A DNA stretch of 45,983 nt from Anaerolineales bacterium. Lineage in GTDB: Bacteria; Chloroflexota; Anaerolineae; Anaerolineales; UBA4823. A program made the translations under genes and the position numbers. A model generated the notes under the pieces. It was given only the letters and a program-made list of their open reading frames with translations, searched no databases and had not been told where the DNA came from. The stretch lies in assembly GCA_020060465.1 (NCBI GenBank), contig JAGVAD010000035.1, positions 1 through 45,983 on the forward strand. Direction: 5' to 3'. How positions within the stretch are numbered: the stretch's first letter is position 1; each line of letters begins with the position of its first letter. Of this stretch, positions 24,758 through 33,433 are shown piece after piece.

Positions 24758-25417
24758 ATGGGCTTCCCTGTTCGCATATTGGTGGTGGACGATCATATCC
24801 TTTTCCGCGAAGGGTTGATCAGCCTGATCAATTCTCAACCGGATTTCGCCGTGGTCGGCGAGGCCAGCACTGTGGCAGACGCCATTCGCTTGGCGCAAGA
24901 ACTTTCCCCGGAGATTATCCTCATGGATTATGGCTTGCCTGATGGCACCGGCGTGGAAGCTGCCCAGGCAATCTTATCCACAAATCCCCAGATCAAAATC
25001 GTGTTCCTCACCGTTCATGATAATGATTCGTTTCTTTTTGAAGCAATCCGCAGCGGCGCCAGAGGGTATTTGCTTAAAAACATGCCGGTCTCCAAACTGA
25101 TGGCTGCCCTGCGCGCGCTGGAGCGCGACGAAGCTGCCATCTCGCGGCAAATGGCGGCGCGTATCATGCAGGAATTTGCCCGCCTCAGCAAGACCGGCGG
25201 CATGGTCAGCGATGCCGCGTTGACCACGCTCACTCGCCGCGAGCTGGAAGTGCTGATTGCGCTGGCTTCTGGCGCTTCAAACGAAGAGATCGCCGGGCGA
25301 ATGTTCATCTCGGTCAGCACCGTGAAGAACCATATTCACAACATCCTGGAAAAATTGAACCTAAAGAATCGGCGCGAGCTTGCCCATTTTGCCGAGCGGC
25401 ATGGTCTGAAAATCTAG
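24758..25417 (+). CDS. NarL/LuxR-family response regulator
   Basis: 219 residues from the ATG at 24758, nine bases after AGAGGT; an overlapping TTG at 24740 is less likely. Receiver domain (about 4-120): VDDH acidic pair, phospho-acceptor Asp in IILMDYGLPDGTG, Thr in VFLTVHD and Lys in YLLKNMPVSKL. LuxR-type helix-turn-helix (about 150-212): LTRRELEVLIALASGASNEE and ISVSTVKNHIHNILEKL. It pairs with the kinase immediately upstream. The downstream gene cluster of secreted oxidases is a natural target, but no binding site is identified. Confidence 0.93.
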   Translation: MGFPVRILVVDDHILFREGLISLINSQPDFAVVGEASTVADAIRLAQELSPEIILMDYGLPDGTGVEAAQAILSTNPQIKIVFLTVHDNDSFLFEAIRSGARGYLLKNMPVSKLMAALRALERDEAAISRQMAARIMQEFARLSKTGGMVSDAALTTLTRRELEVLIALASGASNEEIAGRMFISVSTVKNHIHNILEKLNLKNRRELAHFAERHGLKI

Positions 25418-25575
25418 CCCTTTCCTCGCCACGCTCAGGCTTGTTTTGTATCTGCATGGACGGCTCTTTAATGCCGTTCCGAACGCCTATTATCTACCTC
25501 TCTCCCATATCCATCAAGCTCCCGAACGTTCCCCTCAGGTGTGCACCCAAAAGTTATCGGTTGAGGTGCAAAACG

Positions 25576-25610
25576 TCCCGCAGGTTCCCCACGATCAAAA
25601 ACCTGCGGGA
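25576..25610. repeat. REP-like palindromic element, copy 1 (CCCGCAGG...CCTGCGGG)
   Basis: TCCCGCAGGTT (25576-25586) and AACCTGCGGGA (25600-25610), a perfect 11-bp stem with a 13-base loop. The same core arms occur at 42436-42482. It lies after the response regulator and may act as a transcript end. Confidence 0.6.
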
Positions 25611-25823
25611 TGTTCATAACCACTTGGCGAAGCGCGCCGCTTGGGCAAGTTAAAGAACTAGATCTCACGATCTAGGAATTTTTCCGTAGTAATAAGATAA
25701 TATAGATCATAATTAGTCCATATATGGGGGTTTCGATGCATGGATTTTCCCTCATTTTTTGCTAACATCCAATCAGCGACCGTCTCCTATTCAGTGTTGG
25801 TGAACGCCAGGATTGATCACTAA

Positions 25824-25909
25824 GCCACAGAGCGCACAGAGAAGGGTTAAGAAAATCTTCGTATACTCTGTGCTTGCTTTGAAAATAGACTCTCTGTGAG
25901 CTCAGTGGC
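25824..25909. repeat. Long imperfect hairpin of the CACAGAG type
   Basis: The 19-base arm starting GCCACAGAGCGCACAGAGA (25824-25842) pairs with 25891-25909 with two mismatches, enclosing about 48 bases that hold another CTCTGTGC. Intergenic hairpins built from CACAGAG words are widespread in several bacterial phyla as I recall, and look like non-autonomous mobile or structural repeats. Confidence 0.6.
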
Positions 25910-26034
25910 GACATTTTCATCTTTTGGGGCGAATTGTTTCAATCACCAACGCTCAAGAGGGAGACTATACAATAAGCAAATAGCCGCTTAATAGATCCAC
26001 ATCTTTATTGACAGATATTTCTGGGGACCATCCA

Positions 26035-26361
26035 GTGAAAAATGTCCTCATTATACAAAGCGAAAACTTATTGGAAGCGGGTTTATTGACTCTATTATCG
26101 TCTTTCGAGGGTATTCAAGTTCATGGAATGCGGATCGAGGATTTGCCCACCTTACCGGCTTCGCTTCATAACCAGCAGCCAGATGTATTGATCCTCGACG
26201 AAACCGTTGCACAAACTCATTTGGAGAGTATCTTGCCTTTGCTCATGTCTTATCCAAAAGTACGGACGATTGTCGTTAGCTTGAGCGAAAACTCGCTCAG
26301 CATCTACGACAAAAGTCAGGTCAGCGTCAAACAAATCAGCGATTTTCTCACCATCCTCTAA
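26035..26361 (+). CDS. Stand-alone degenerate receiver-like protein
   Basis: 108 residues from the GTG at 26035 (MKNVLIIQSENLLEAG), with GGGGA about eight bases upstream; a TTG at 26008 is less likely. The fold pattern is that of a CheY-like receiver: strand KNVLIIQ, helix ENLLEAGLLTLLSSF, strand plus Asp in PDVLILDE at the phospho-acceptor place, and strand TIVVSLSEN. The usual N-terminal acidic pair is replaced by QSE and there is no clear conserved Lys, so phosphorylation is doubtful. No output domain. It lies just upstream of the giant secreted protein and after the NarL-type pair, suggesting a regulatory role for the surface-oxidase cluster. Confidence 0.65.
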   Translation: MKNVLIIQSENLLEAGLLTLLSSFEGIQVHGMRIEDLPTLPASLHNQQPDVLILDETVAQTHLESILPLLMSYPKVRTIVVSLSENSLSIYDKSQVSVKQISDFLTIL

Positions 26362-26445
26362 CAGCTTGGGATGGTTTTCCTGCGGAGCGGTCGTTTTGTG
26401 TTTACGGATCATTCAACCACAGTCTATCGAAGGACGGAGGACAGT

Positions 26446-29400
26446 ATGAGACAAGGTAAATTGATTTTTATATCGGGTATGCGCCTCCTGGTCTTGTTGG
26501 CGATGGTGCTGGGAGCTATGCACCTTCGCTCGCAACCGGTCAGGGCGGAGACCAACACGCTCACCCTGCGTGTGGTCAGCGCGCGTACCGAGCCCGATCA
26601 TCCTGGCGGGCCAGTTGTGCAGGGCCAGGTGATCAGCCAGTATAAATTCCTGATCAATGTGGATAATACTGGCGACCCAACCCAGCCGCGCGAAGATGGT
26701 TGTTCGCCTGCGGATGTGGGTTATCCAGATAGCTGCGACTGGCCCTCCATCCGGCAGGTTCCTGGCGCAGCGCCGATTTTCACCCAAGGCGATGAGAGTG
26801 TGTTGAATGAAACCACTGGCATCCCCAATCTGCCAGACGGCAAATATCTGATCTCGGTGCTGGCCGACGGCTATAAGATTGGCGGGGCGCATTTCACGGT
26901 GCCTTTGCCGGATCCGGGACTGGTCATCGTCGAGTTGCAGCCTCACCCTTTGCCGCCTGCCACCATGCGCATCAAGGTGTTTGAGGACATCTCCCCCACC
27001 AACGGACAGTTCGACGCCCCTGCCGAGCATGGGCTGGCGGGGTTCACTGTTATCATCAATGACATTCTGGGGCAGGTCTCAACCGATGTCTTTGGCAATC
27101 CGCTTTGCACCCAGTACGATGTGGACGGCAACCCATTAGGACAGACCAACTGCCTGGTCAGCGACGCCAATGGCGATATTGTGGTGCCGAACCTGGGGCC
27201 GAATCGCTATGATGTCAATATGACTGCTCCGACCGGCGAGACCTGGGTGCAGACCACTACGCTGGAAGGCTCGCACAGTTGGGACACCTGGTTGCAAGAA
27301 GGCGGCACCGGTCTGGATAATGAGTTCGTCAATGCTGGCGAGCCTTTCCCCTGGACGGTGTTTGGCTTCGTTCGCCCTACGGATTTGCTCAACGATCCTC
27401 AGGCAACCGGCGGCGTTTCGGGTGTGGTCGTCTCCGCTTCTGTATATGTTCCCTGGGGCGGTGGCGGGCTTCCTTACTATGGCGGCCAATGGGGAGGCTT
27501 GAGCGGCGCCAAGCTCACCGGCCCGGTCACAGACGCCTGGGTGGCGCTCTCCGATCTGCAGAACGGTGATACCGCCGTGTATGTTGGACCGGTGGATCAA
27601 AACGGCGCTTTCAACATCCAGAATGTTCCAGACGGCAACTACCTGTTCACCTACTGGGATTATCGCCAGCACTACATCCTGGACTGGATGCAGGTCACCG
27701 TATCCGATGGTCAGGTGATGGATCTGGGTACCCCATTCCTCACCGGTTGGTTCACCTGGGTGGAAGGCTACGTCTTTGAGGACACCAACAGCAATGGCAA
27801 ACGCGATCCCGGTGAGCGTGGCATCCCCGATTATTTGATCGTACTGAAGGATCGCGACAACACCGAGATTGACCGTATGACCATTGCCGTTACTACCAAT
27901 CACGACGGCTACTACTTTTTTGATCGCGCGTATCCCATGGGCTCGTGGATGATCCTGGAGGCCTATAATGATCGCTATTACACCACTGGTGTCACGTATC
28001 AGGTGGAGAATCAGCCTACAGAGACCACCGTGTTGGGAAATGGCGTGGATGTTGGCATCCTGCCCATTCTGGGTCAGACCGGTCGCCTGGACTGGGGCGT
28101 GCGCCCGTATGCGCCGGGTACAAACGGCGGCATCGTTGGCACAGTGTTTTACGATACTACGCGCAACGAACTAGACGCCCGCTATCAGGCAGTCGAGGGC
28201 TGGGCGCCAGGCATTCCGGATATACGCGTCAACGTATGGGAAGCTCTTAAGGATCAGCAGGGTAACTTCATCATTGAACCGGATGGCTCTTACGCCAAAG
28301 GCAAGCTGCTGAACAGCGGTCTCACCGAAACCTGGGAGCAGCCGGTGGACTGCCAGGCGCGCGACGCCGACGGCAACCCGGTCAACCAATCTGTGCTGCC
28401 ACCTGCGACGGGCGGCTATCGCTGTCTGGAAGGCCCCTTGATGGGCGTGCAATTCCAGACTGGCTTCTCGACCCTGGACGGCAACTATGGTTTTGGCACC
28501 ATTTGGACCGAGGGGCTGGATCCGCAGACCTTCGAGCCGATCGATTCGCCCACCAATCAGGAAATTGCCATGCCCGCCGACGACTATCTGGTGGAAGTGG
28601 TAATCCCCGAAGACGACTTTGGCAGACCGAAATACAAAGTCGTCAAGGAAGAAGATATCAACGTCTTTGGTGGCGACGAATTCGTTCCTCAGATCCCGCC
28701 GCCAGCTTGCGCCGGACCGACCCACATCGTGGATGTCGCCGGCATCCCACCGGATGGCCCGGATGCTGTGGAGAACCCCTCTTTTGCTGATGCCGGCGGT
28801 AGCCCCTTCGAAGGCATGCCCATGCCTCTCTGCAATGTCAAGCTGGTTACGGTGAGCAACGGGCGCTCAATTGCCCCCACTTTCAATCTCTTTACCGATG
28901 TGCCTATCCCTGGCAAGTGGAAGGGCTACATCATTGACGACCTGGCCCTCTCCACCAATCCTCAGGATCTCATGTTTGGCGAGAAGGCGGGCATGCCCAA
29001 TGCTCCCATCGGCGTCTATGATTTCACCGGCAAACTCTTCACCACCATTCAATCGGATCCCAACGGTGTGTATGAGGTCTTGTTGCCCTCTACGAATACC
29101 ATCAATTGCCCCACGCCGTCCGGCGTTTGCCCCAATGTGTATTACATCCTGGGCAATGACCCCGGTCAGCCGGGCAATCCCAACCCCAACTACAACCCAC
29201 AATACCGCACCATCGGCACCAGCTTTGAGGTCTGGCCGGGAGTGATGTTGCCCTCCGATCTGGCCCCGACGCAGATCGGCGTCACTCTTCTGTCGCCTGG
29301 CTCAACGTTCGGTCAGCCGCCTCAATGCATGGTGGATGCAACAACTCCTGAACTCTTCGCCGTATCGCAGCCCTACGTGACGGTCAATCCCAACAATGGC

Positions 29401-31947
29401 ACTGGCGGTTCATTCACCATCCTGGGTCAGGGTTTTGGCGCGCAGCAAGGCGCCAACGGCAAAGTTACACTGGACGGCATTATTAACCTGCCGGTGACTG
29501 CCTGGAGCGATACCGCTATTGATGTGAGTGTGCCGGCTACCACTACGCCCGGCGCATGGCAGCTCGACATCACCACCGACGCCGGGAAGAAGACCATTAA
29601 CGGTCTGACCTTCCATGTGCGCGGACCAGGCTATCGCCCGGATGTGTATGAGGTGGGCCCCGGCCGGGCATATCAGACTATCCAAAGCGCCATCAACGCT
29701 GCTGCCGCCCAGCCCACGCGCAACTCTTTGGTGGTGGTCTATCCTGGCGCTCCTACTCAATGGAACCCCTTCGGCGTGTACTACGAGAATGTGGTCATCT
29801 ATTCTCGGATGAAATTGCAGGGTGTAGGTCCTGGCGGCGTGCGACGCGATAACTCAATCGTCCTGGGTTCGGTGATTGACGGCGTGGGCGTCTTGGGAGA
29901 TACCGAATACGCCGAGAACTGGCGTGTGTTTGTGGAGAGCCTGACCAGGGATGGCAACCAGACTGTCTACGAGGGCCCGGTGATCTATATTCTGGCTGAG
30001 GATGGCGAGTTCAGACCCACCTATCGCAACGCCATTGACGGTTTCACCATCCAAGGCGGCGACCAGCAAGGCTTTCCAAACTTCTTGCCCGGCGCTGAGC
30101 CTGGCGCAGGTGGCGTTGTCACCGTTCAGGGCGGCGGGATTTTCGCCAACGCCTACGCCCGCTACCTGCTCATCACCAATAATGTTCTGCGCAGCAACGG
30201 CGGCGCTTATGGCGGCGCAATCCGCTTGGGCACTCCTCATCTGCCCGGGGCGGAGAACGATAACCAGAACGATGGTGTGCGCATTGCCCATAACCGTGTC
30301 ATCGCCAACGGCGGCACCAATCTGGCTGGCGCGATTGGCATCTTCTCCGGCGCGGAAGGTTACGAAGTAGATCACAACGACATCTGCGGCAACTTCTCTG
30401 CGGAGTATGGCGGCGGCGTCAGCCACTACGGTTACAGCCCCAACGGCAGCATCCACGATAACCGTATCTACTTCAATCGCTCCTACGATGAAGGCGGCGG
30501 CATCATCATCGCCGGCGAGTTGCCTGCCGACCCAACGCTGCTTACGCCTGGTTCCGGCCCGGTGAACATCTATAACAACCTGATCCAGGCGAACCTGGCG
30601 AACGACGACGGCGGCGGGATACGCTTCCTGATGGCTGGCAACTACCCGATGAATGTGTACAACAACATCATCGTCAATAACGTCTCCACCCACGAAGGCG
30701 GCGGAGTCTCGCTCAATGACGCCCCCAACGTGCGAGTGTTCAACAACACCATCATGAAGAACATCACCACCGCCACGGCGATTACCAGCAATGGTCTGCC
30801 CGCACCGGCCGGCTTGTCCACTTCGCGCAACAGCGCCGTGTTGCAGGCCACTTTGCCGCCCAGCGCCCCTATCTTCAGCAACCCACTGCTCTTCAACAAC
30901 ATCTTCTGGGATAACCGCGCCGGCTCATGGACTGGCGGCGGCGTGGCTGGCGTCGGCTTGCAAGGCGACCCATCTCCAATCAACTATTGGGATTTGGGCG
31001 TTTCAGATGGCGTGGGGTTGCTCTCGCCGACCAACTCCGTGCTTCAAACCAACTTCGGTGTCATCCCAGACGCCTCCAATCAGGTGGGCGTGGATCCCAT
31101 GGTGGTTGCTCAATACGACACCTCCGTTGCGGTTCTGCCCTGGCGCGGCCACCCGCGCTTTGTGGACACCTTGTTGGTAGCAGTGGAATTGCCTCCTGAA
31201 CAAATGGGCGACTATCACCTCACCAGCGCCTCGCCCGCCGTTGACCTCGGTGCAGCTTTCAAGGGCAGCGTCCCCGCCCCGGCTTCGGATTTCGAAGGCG
31301 AACAGCGTGTGAGCGTCTCCATTGACGCTGGCGCCGATGAAATTCTCAGCCCTGTGGTTGGCTTCCCACTCACCGGCGTCCTGGATAACTTCAACCGACC
31401 AGACGGCAGTCTGGGTTCCAACTGGGCTGGCATATCTGCCTGGTTCACCATTGTCAGTCAACAGGCACGGGCGAACGCTGCGGTCTGGCTGCGCTGGAAC
31501 GTCTTGACCTATGGCGCCAATCAAGAGGCCTACTTCACCCTCAACAACCTTATACCAGGCGCTGAACATGGTTTGATGCTCAAACTCAACGGCAGCAACC
31601 CAGACGCCACGCGCGCCTCCCTGATTTATGTGGCTTACGACCCGTCTGGTGGGAATGTGTTGGTGCAAACCAAGGCTTCTACCCAAGGTTGGGTGACCCA
31701 TGCTGTCTTCCCTGCCACACTCAACCCCGGCGACCGCCTTGGGGCGCGGGCGCAATCTGACGGCACCGTCAATGTTTATATCAACGGCGCGTTGGTCGGT
31801 TCAGTCAACCTGCTTTCTGGCCCGACCCCCTGGCCGAATTCCTACGTGACCGGCGGCGGGAAAATCGGCGTCCGCTTCGCTGGAACGGGTATCTCATCCA
31901 CCACCCCAGCCATCTTTGATGACTTCGGCGGCGGGACGATGCCCTAG
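26446..31947 (+). CDS. Giant secreted protein with SdrD-B-like, IPT/TIG, parallel beta-helix and concanavalin-like domains
   Basis: 1833 residues from the ATG at 26446, five bases after ACGGAGG; an upstream in-frame start at 26371 lacks a ribosome site. Signal peptide about 1-34 (cleavage near PVRAET). Then carboxypeptidase/SdrD-B-like beta domains: about 165-260, about 440-520 (VEGYVFEDTNSNGKRDPGER, the Ca-binding-like signature) and about 560-720. An IPT/TIG domain is at about 977-1060 (ILGQGFGAQQG), then a right-handed beta-helix at about 1068-1600 starting RAYQTIQSAINAAAAQ, with many GGGI/GGGV turns and N-rich ladders. The C-terminal part (about 1645-1833, LDNFNRPDGSLGSNW) is a LamG-like jelly-roll. 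It is a surface scaffold or polymer-binding protein. In my recollection such SdrD-B proteins often sit beside multicopper oxidase genes. No enzymatic residues are claimed. Confidence 0.82.
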   Translation: MRQGKLIFISGMRLLVLLAMVLGAMHLRSQPVRAETNTLTLRVVSARTEPDHPGGPVVQGQVISQYKFLINVDNTGDPTQPREDGCSPADVGYPDSCDWPSIRQVPGAAPIFTQGDESVLNETTGIPNLPDGKYLISVLADGYKIGGAHFTVPLPDPGLVIVELQPHPLPPATMRIKVFEDISPTNGQFDAPAEHGLAGFTVIINDILGQVSTDVFGNPLCTQYDVDGNPLGQTNCLVSDANGDIVVPNLGPNRYDVNMTAPTGETWVQTTTLEGSHSWDTWLQEGGTGLDNEFVNAGEPFPWTVFGFVRPTDLLNDPQATGGVSGVVVSASVYVPWGGGGLPYYGGQWGGLSGAKLTGPVTDAWVALSDLQNGDTAVYVGPVDQNGAFNIQNVPDGNYLFTYWDYRQHYILDWMQVTVSDGQVMDLGTPFLTGWFTWVEGYVFEDTNSNGKRDPGERGIPDYLIVLKDRDNTEIDRMTIAVTTNHDGYYFFDRAYPMGSWMILEAYNDRYYTTGVTYQVENQPTETTVLGNGVDVGILPILGQTGRLDWGVRPYAPGTNGGIVGTVFYDTTRNELDARYQAVEGWAPGIPDIRVNVWEALKDQQGNFIIEPDGSYAKGKLLNSGLTETWEQPVDCQARDADGNPVNQSVLPPATGGYRCLEGPLMGVQFQTGFSTLDGNYGFGTIWTEGLDPQTFEPIDSPTNQEIAMPADDYLVEVVIPEDDFGRPKYKVVKEEDINVFGGDEFVPQIPPPACAGPTHIVDVAGIPPDGPDAVENPSFADAGGSPFEGMPMPLCNVKLVTVSNGRSIAPTFNLFTDVPIPGKWKGYIIDDLALSTNPQDLMFGEKAGMPNAPIGVYDFTGKLFTTIQSDPNGVYEVLLPSTNTINCPTPSGVCPNVYYILGNDPGQPGNPNPNYNPQYRTIGTSFEVWPGVMLPSDLAPTQIGVTLLSPGSTFGQPPQCMVDATTPELFAVSQPYVTVNPNNGTGGSFTILGQGFGAQQGANGKVTLDGIINLPVTAWSDTAIDVSVPATTTPGAWQLDITTDAGKKTINGLTFHVRGPGYRPDVYEVGPGRAYQTIQSAINAAAAQPTRNSLVVVYPGAPTQWNPFGVYYENVVIYSRMKLQGVGPGGVRRDNSIVLGSVIDGVGVLGDTEYAENWRVFVESLTRDGNQTVYEGPVIYILAEDGEFRPTYRNAIDGFTIQGGDQQGFPNFLPGAEPGAGGVVTVQGGGIFANAYARYLLITNNVLRSNGGAYGGAIRLGTPHLPGAENDNQNDGVRIAHNRVIANGGTNLAGAIGIFSGAEGYEVDHNDICGNFSAEYGGGVSHYGYSPNGSIHDNRIYFNRSYDEGGGIIIAGELPADPTLLTPGSGPVNIYNNLIQANLANDDGGGIRFLMAGNYPMNVYNNIIVNNVSTHEGGGVSLNDAPNVRVFNNTIMKNITTATAITSNGLPAPAGLSTSRNSAVLQATLPPSAPIFSNPLLFNNIFWDNRAGSWTGGGVAGVGLQGDPSPINYWDLGVSDGVGLLSPTNSVLQTNFGVIPDASNQVGVDPMVVAQYDTSVAVLPWRGHPRFVDTLLVAVELPPEQMGDYHLTSASPAVDLGAAFKGSVPAPASDFEGEQRVSVSIDAGADEILSPVVGFPLTGVLDNFNRPDGSLGSNWAGISAWFTIVSQQARANAAVWLRWNVLTYGANQEAYFTLNNLIPGAEHGLMLKLNGSNPDATRASLIYVAYDPSGGNVLVQTKASTQGWVTHAVFPATLNPGDRLGARAQSDGTVNVYINGALVGSVNLLSGPTPWPNSYVTGGGKIGVRFAGTGISSTTPAIFDDFGGGTMP

Positions 31948-31962
31948 TCGAGATACAGGTTA

Positions 31963-31996
31963 GGCTGGGGAGCGGTGAATGCTCCGCTCCCCAGCC
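31963..31996 (+). other. Strong intercistronic hairpin
   Basis: GGCTGGGGAGCGG (31963-31975) and CCGCTCCCCAGCC (31984-31996), a perfect 13-bp GC-rich stem with an 8-base loop, no T run. Probably sets mRNA stability or partial termination between the giant protein and the oxidase genes. Confidence 0.6.
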
Positions 31997-32022
31997 GATA
32001 GAGACCGAAGGAGAGAAACAGT

Positions 32023-33342
32023 ATGACCAAGACAGTGACTCCTCGTAGAATCAGCCGACGAGATTTCCTCAAGATCGGTGGGGGCGTGCTATTAGCCACA
32101 GCCGGCGCAAAGCTGTTGCCAGCCTTTATGCGCAGAGGCATTGAGCTGGTAGATGTAGCCAGCGCTCAAACTGCTCCTCCTGATCTGTTCTTCGCCGGCA
32201 CCGATGGCTGGATCTATCTGCCGCCAACCCCGGCGATCCCACCCTATCATCCCGACACGCTGGCTCCGGCCCCATTTACCACCTACATCTTCGGCTTTCG
32301 CAACGTTTTAGGCCTGACGCCGACTCAGATCGCCAACCAGAAGATGAAAGCCCAGCACACCGCCCCATTATTTTGGGCGCGGCAAGAGGTGGAATTTCGT
32401 CTCAAGCTGACCAACCTTGGCCTGCAAATGCGCCCCGATCTTACTGACGCCCACACCGTGCATTGGCATGGCTTTCGCGACGCCATCCCCTATTTCGATG
32501 GCGAACCGCATGGTTCGGTGGCTGTGCCTATGGGTAAGGAATTCACCTATGTCTATCGCCCGCACGATCCGGGTACCTATATGTTCCACTGCCACGTGGA
32601 AGATGTAGAGCATGTGCACATGGGCATGGCGGGTTTGGTCTTTGTGCGTCCGCAGCAGGATGGCAACACGGCTCTGTATCCTAGCGGTAAATACGCCTAC
32701 AACGACGGCGATGGTTCCACCGGTTTTGATCGCGAATTTGCAATGATGCTGACCGAAGTATGGGCTGAAGCGCACTGGGACGATGCACATATTCAATTGC
32801 CAGAATGGAGCGATTACCGCGCGGATTTTGCCCTGCTCAACGGTCGCGTCTATCCAGACACTCTGGCGCCCAATGGCTCCATTGACCCCTTTAACCCAAT
32901 CACCGATGCCAACGGCGATTTGGTCCCCACTCCTGGTTACGAACATCTTCAATACCAGCCGCTCTCTTCGCTTGTCCAGTGCAACGCCGGCGAGCGCGTC
33001 TTGCTGCGCTTTGCCAGCCTGGGTTTCACCCAATCTGTGATGACCCTCACCGGGATCAAGATGCGTGTGGTGGGCGAGGATGCCACTCCCAAGCGCGGGC
33101 GGGATGGTACGGATACCAGTTATTGGACCGATAGCCTCTCCATTTATCCAGGCGCCAGTTACGATGCCATCTTTACCGCTCCGCCTTATCAAGGCCCAGC
33201 GCCGTATGACACTTACCTGCTCTATAACCGCAGTTACCGCCATTCCAATAACCTGGAAGCTGGCGGTTTTGGCGGTCAGATGACGGAAGTGCGGGTTTTT
33301 CCGCCAGGAACCTTGCCGCCGCAGACCATTCCCAATACATGA
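32023..33342 (+). CDS. Multicopper-oxidase-fold protein with Tat signal; only N-terminal copper motifs kept
   Basis: 439 residues, ATG with AAGGAGAG upstream. Tat signal RRISRRDFLKIGGG then hydrophobic residues. The N-terminal cupredoxin has HTVHWHGF (His147, His149) and MFHCHVEDVEHVHMGMAG (His189, Cys190, His191, His197, Met200/202), giving half of a trinuclear site and a likely type-1 site. The C-terminal domain keeps the fold (CNAGERVLLRFASLGF...) but where the HxH of motif 3 is expected there is FTQSVMTLTG, and motif 4 reads YNRSYRHSNNLEAGG. Alone it cannot build a normal trinuclear cluster. The following gene has the opposite set, so a heteromeric oxidase is inferred. First of three consecutive genes of this fold. 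Confidence 0.82.
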   Translation: MTKTVTPRRISRRDFLKIGGGVLLATAGAKLLPAFMRRGIELVDVASAQTAPPDLFFAGTDGWIYLPPTPAIPPYHPDTLAPAPFTTYIFGFRNVLGLTPTQIANQKMKAQHTAPLFWARQEVEFRLKLTNLGLQMRPDLTDAHTVHWHGFRDAIPYFDGEPHGSVAVPMGKEFTYVYRPHDPGTYMFHCHVEDVEHVHMGMAGLVFVRPQQDGNTALYPSGKYAYNDGDGSTGFDREFAMMLTEVWAEAHWDDAHIQLPEWSDYRADFALLNGRVYPDTLAPNGSIDPFNPITDANGDLVPTPGYEHLQYQPLSSLVQCNAGERVLLRFASLGFTQSVMTLTGIKMRVVGEDATPKRGRDGTDTSYWTDSLSIYPGASYDAIFTAPPYQGPAPYDTYLLYNRSYRHSNNLEAGGFGGQMTEVRVFPPGTLPPQTIPNT

Positions 33343-33433
33343 GAGCTGCGCCGTGACACCGCGTACGGAGAACCGCATGGTTTCAGATCAACCGAACCTG
33401 TTTGAGCGTAACGCTCGTGAGAAGGAGTTCGAT

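Larger units (their letters stand above)
25418..26034. other. 617-base intergenic region with two repeat elements
   Basis: No credible gene. It holds a palindromic CCCGCAGG element (25576-25610), an AT-rich stretch (about 25660-25760) and a long imperfect hairpin of the CACAGAG type (25824-25909). No clear promoter for the following gene could be fixed; TATACAAT at about 25963-25970 is a possible -10 without a good -35. Confidence 0.55.

Noticed and set aside
25441..25668. Short open frames on both strands around the first REP-like palindrome
   Set aside because: Open only because of the palindromic sequence; no ribosome site or protein similarity recognised.
26413..30693. Several minus-strand open frames of 180-280 codons inside the giant exoprotein gene
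   Set aside because: The plus frame has signal peptide, domains and ribosome site; the minus frames are low-complexity shadows of GC-rich codons.
32368..33378. 336-codon minus-strand open frame over the first oxidase of the trio
   Set aside because: Opposite a gene with a Tat signal and copper motifs; no recognisable domain in the minus frame.
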